64,000 nucleotides of DNA from Nostoc sp. TCL26-01. Lineage in GTDB: Bacteria > Cyanobacteriota > Cyanobacteriia > Cyanobacteriales > Nostocaceae. Position numbers and translations under genes: made by a program. The notes beneath the pieces were generated by a model, which saw only the letters and a program-made list of their open reading frames with translations, did not search any database and was not told the origin of the DNA. This document shows positions 62,958 through 64,000 of this stretch, piece after piece; positions within the stretch are counted from its first letter, which is position 1; every line of letters starts with the position of its first letter. Location: positions 4,620,001 to 4,684,000 of the forward strand of contig NZ_CP040297.1 of the NCBI RefSeq assembly GCF_013393945.1. The letters are read 5' to 3'.

Positions 62958-63608
62958 ATGACGGTACAACTGCGTGTTTACGTTCCTCCCCATCCTCTCA
63001 TCAAGCACTGGCTGGCAGTTGCCCGTGATGCTGCTACACCTTCAGTATTATTTCGTAGCGCCATAACTGAGTTAGGCAGGTGGCTGACTTATGAAGCGGC
63101 GCGGGAGTGGTTGCCAACGGAAGAAACAGTGGTACAAACTCCCTTAGATAGCTGTCCCGCAACTGTGATAAATCCCCAAATACCTGTGGCAGTTGTGCCG
63201 ATTTTGCGGGCAGGGTTAGGATTATTAGAAGGGGCGCAAACTCTCCTTCCTTTGGCTTCGATTTATCACTTGGGGTTGGTGCGTGATGAGGAGACACTAG
63301 AACCCTCGTGTTATTTGAATAAGTTACCAGCAAAATTTGACCCACAAACCAGAGTGTTGATTACCGATCCGATGTTAGCTACAGGAGGATCGATTATGAC
63401 AGCAATGGCAGAATTAGTACAACGTGGTGTTGACCCAGGATTGACACGCATCGTTTGTGTCGTAGCAGCCCCACCAGCTTTACAAAAATTGAGTGCAGCT
63501 TATCCTGGTCTAATAATTTACACAGCTACTATTGATGAAGTAGTTAATAACCAGGGTTTTATTGTACCAGGACTAGGAGATGCAGGCGATCGCATCTTCG
63601 GCACATAA
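62958..63608 (+). CDS. upp: uracil phosphoribosyltransferase
   Basis: A 216-residue PRTase of pyrimidine salvage: uracil + PRPP to UMP. The PRPP loop is ITDPMLATGGSIMTA. Further landmarks are PILRAGLGLLEGA and the C-terminal uracil-recognition loop IVPGLGDAGDRIFGT. It is complete. The ATG sits after a repeat-rich leader. Confidence 0.96.
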   Translation: MTVQLRVYVPPHPLIKHWLAVARDAATPSVLFRSAITELGRWLTYEAAREWLPTEETVVQTPLDSCPATVINPQIPVAVVPILRAGLGLLEGAQTLLPLASIYHLGLVRDEETLEPSCYLNKLPAKFDPQTRVLITDPMLATGGSIMTAMAELVQRGVDPGLTRIVCVVAAPPALQKLSAAYPGLIIYTATIDEVVNNQGFIVPGLGDAGDRIFGT

Positions 63609-63650
63609 GCTAGTATGCACCTAGAGCAGGAAAATAGTTTATGAGAATTT

Positions 63651-63735
63651 TGTCAGTGGTCATTCGTCAGTAGTCATTAGCAATAATTTGCCTAGACAAA
63701 CAAATGACAACCGACAACTAACAACTGACACCCAT
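63651..63735. repeat. GTCAGTA/CAACTAA heptamer block
   Basis: Units GTCAGTGGTCATTCG, GTCAGTAGTCATTAG and TGACAACCGACAACTAACAA between upp and the last gene. Confidence 0.6.
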
Positions 63736-63776
63736 AACGTAGTAAAAATTAAAAGTTGCTTCAAGGCGGTAAAGTT

Positions 63777-64000
63777 ATGAGTCAGCGTGATGGTTTTGCT
63801 AGTGGCTTTTTAGCAGGGGCAGTATTTGGCAGTGTCGTCGGCGGTATTTTAGGCGCTGTGATTGCTTCCAGACGAGATGACGAATTGATTGAAGAAGGGA
63901 AAGAACAGGTTAACGGTTCCACAGACAATAAAAGAGTTTCCGCTAAACGTCGTCAGATGATGTCTTCTGAGGGTGAGAATCTGGAAATAGAATCGGCAAG
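63777..64000 (+). CDS. glycine-zipper membrane protein, 3' end outside window
   Basis: 74 complete codons are visible. Residues 7-30 are a glycine-zipper hydrophobic segment (FASGFLAGAVFGSVVGGILG), then a charged region (ASRRDDELIEEGKEQ). The ATG at 63777 has AAGG 11-14 bases before it. This resembles YtxH-like proteins of unknown function. The gene continues past base 64000. Confidence 0.8.
   Translation, partial: MSQRDGFASGFLAGAVFGSVVGGILGAVIASRRDDELIEEGKEQVNGSTDNKRVSAKRRQMMSSEGENLEIESA

Overview
The window looks like chromosomal DNA of a filamentous, probably heterocyst-forming cyanobacterium of the Nostoc/Anabaena group. The evidence is a photosystem II D1 gene (psbA), a carotenoid isomerase gene (crtH), hemL, a SufR-controlled sufBCDS operon, pentapeptide-repeat proteins, very frequent GCGATCGC (HIP1) octamers, and many 7-bp short tandem repeats (STRRs) and small inverted-repeat elements between genes. 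Base composition is moderately AT-rich. No rRNA, tRNA, CRISPR array, prophage or intact transposase gene was seen. The species was not determined.

Layout. 1-6.2 kb: a pentapeptide-repeat protein (start outside the window), a DUF1517-type protein, a lipoprotein, a small secreted protein and a FAD desaturase-like enzyme carrying a Rieske domain. 6.2-12.1 kb: Fe-S cluster assembly, with sufBCDS on the minus strand and divergent sufR on the plus strand; two CAAC-N6-GTTG operators lie between them. 12.4-16.4 kb: a four-GAF histidine kinase with its NarL-type response regulator. 16.6-24.9 kb: redox and stress genes (DsbA-like protein, heme catalase, Old Yellow Enzyme, AraC regulator, F420-dependent-type reductase), a NicO-type Ni/Co exporter and a secreted alpha/beta hydrolase. 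25.3-30.4 kb: an SDR, 4-hydroxyphenylpyruvate dioxygenase (tocopherol/tyrosine route), a HAD hydrolase, a CPP1-like J-domain membrane protein and an OmpR-type regulator. 30.8-36.4 kb: a DUF2811 protein, hisIE, chaB-like, hemL, a 53-residue metallothionein (smtA) with a SmtB-type operator, and a Ser/Thr kinase with pentapeptide repeats behind a putative NtcA promoter.

36.8-45 kb: an FHA protein, a QueC-like PP-loop ATPase next to a polysaccharide pyruvyl transferase, recA with a LexA-type box, a CobT-like protein with an STRR insertion inside the gene, a DUF2232 membrane protein and a Crp-family regulator. 45-64 kb: a 1291-residue protein ending in an Hsp70-like domain, a 591-residue protein built from about 60-residue repeats, aroC, psbA (high-light E130 form), two M48 peptidases, a PP2A-like phosphatase, a DUF2470 protein, the fluoride channel crcB, a BrkB/YihY membrane protein, DUF4112, an alpha/beta hydrolase, crtH, upp and a truncated glycine-zipper protein.

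Most genes are housekeeping. The less ordinary content is (i) families of small inverted-repeat elements that sit against gene ends and donate start or stop regions, (ii) STRRs that shape coding sequence (sufD/sufS junction, CobT-like insertion), (iii) the PP-loop/pyruvyl transferase pair, (iv) the repeat-built 591-residue protein and the Hsp70-like chimera, and (v) a non-coding stretch near 31.2-31.4 kb with nested palindromes and four helically phased DnaA-box-like sequences.
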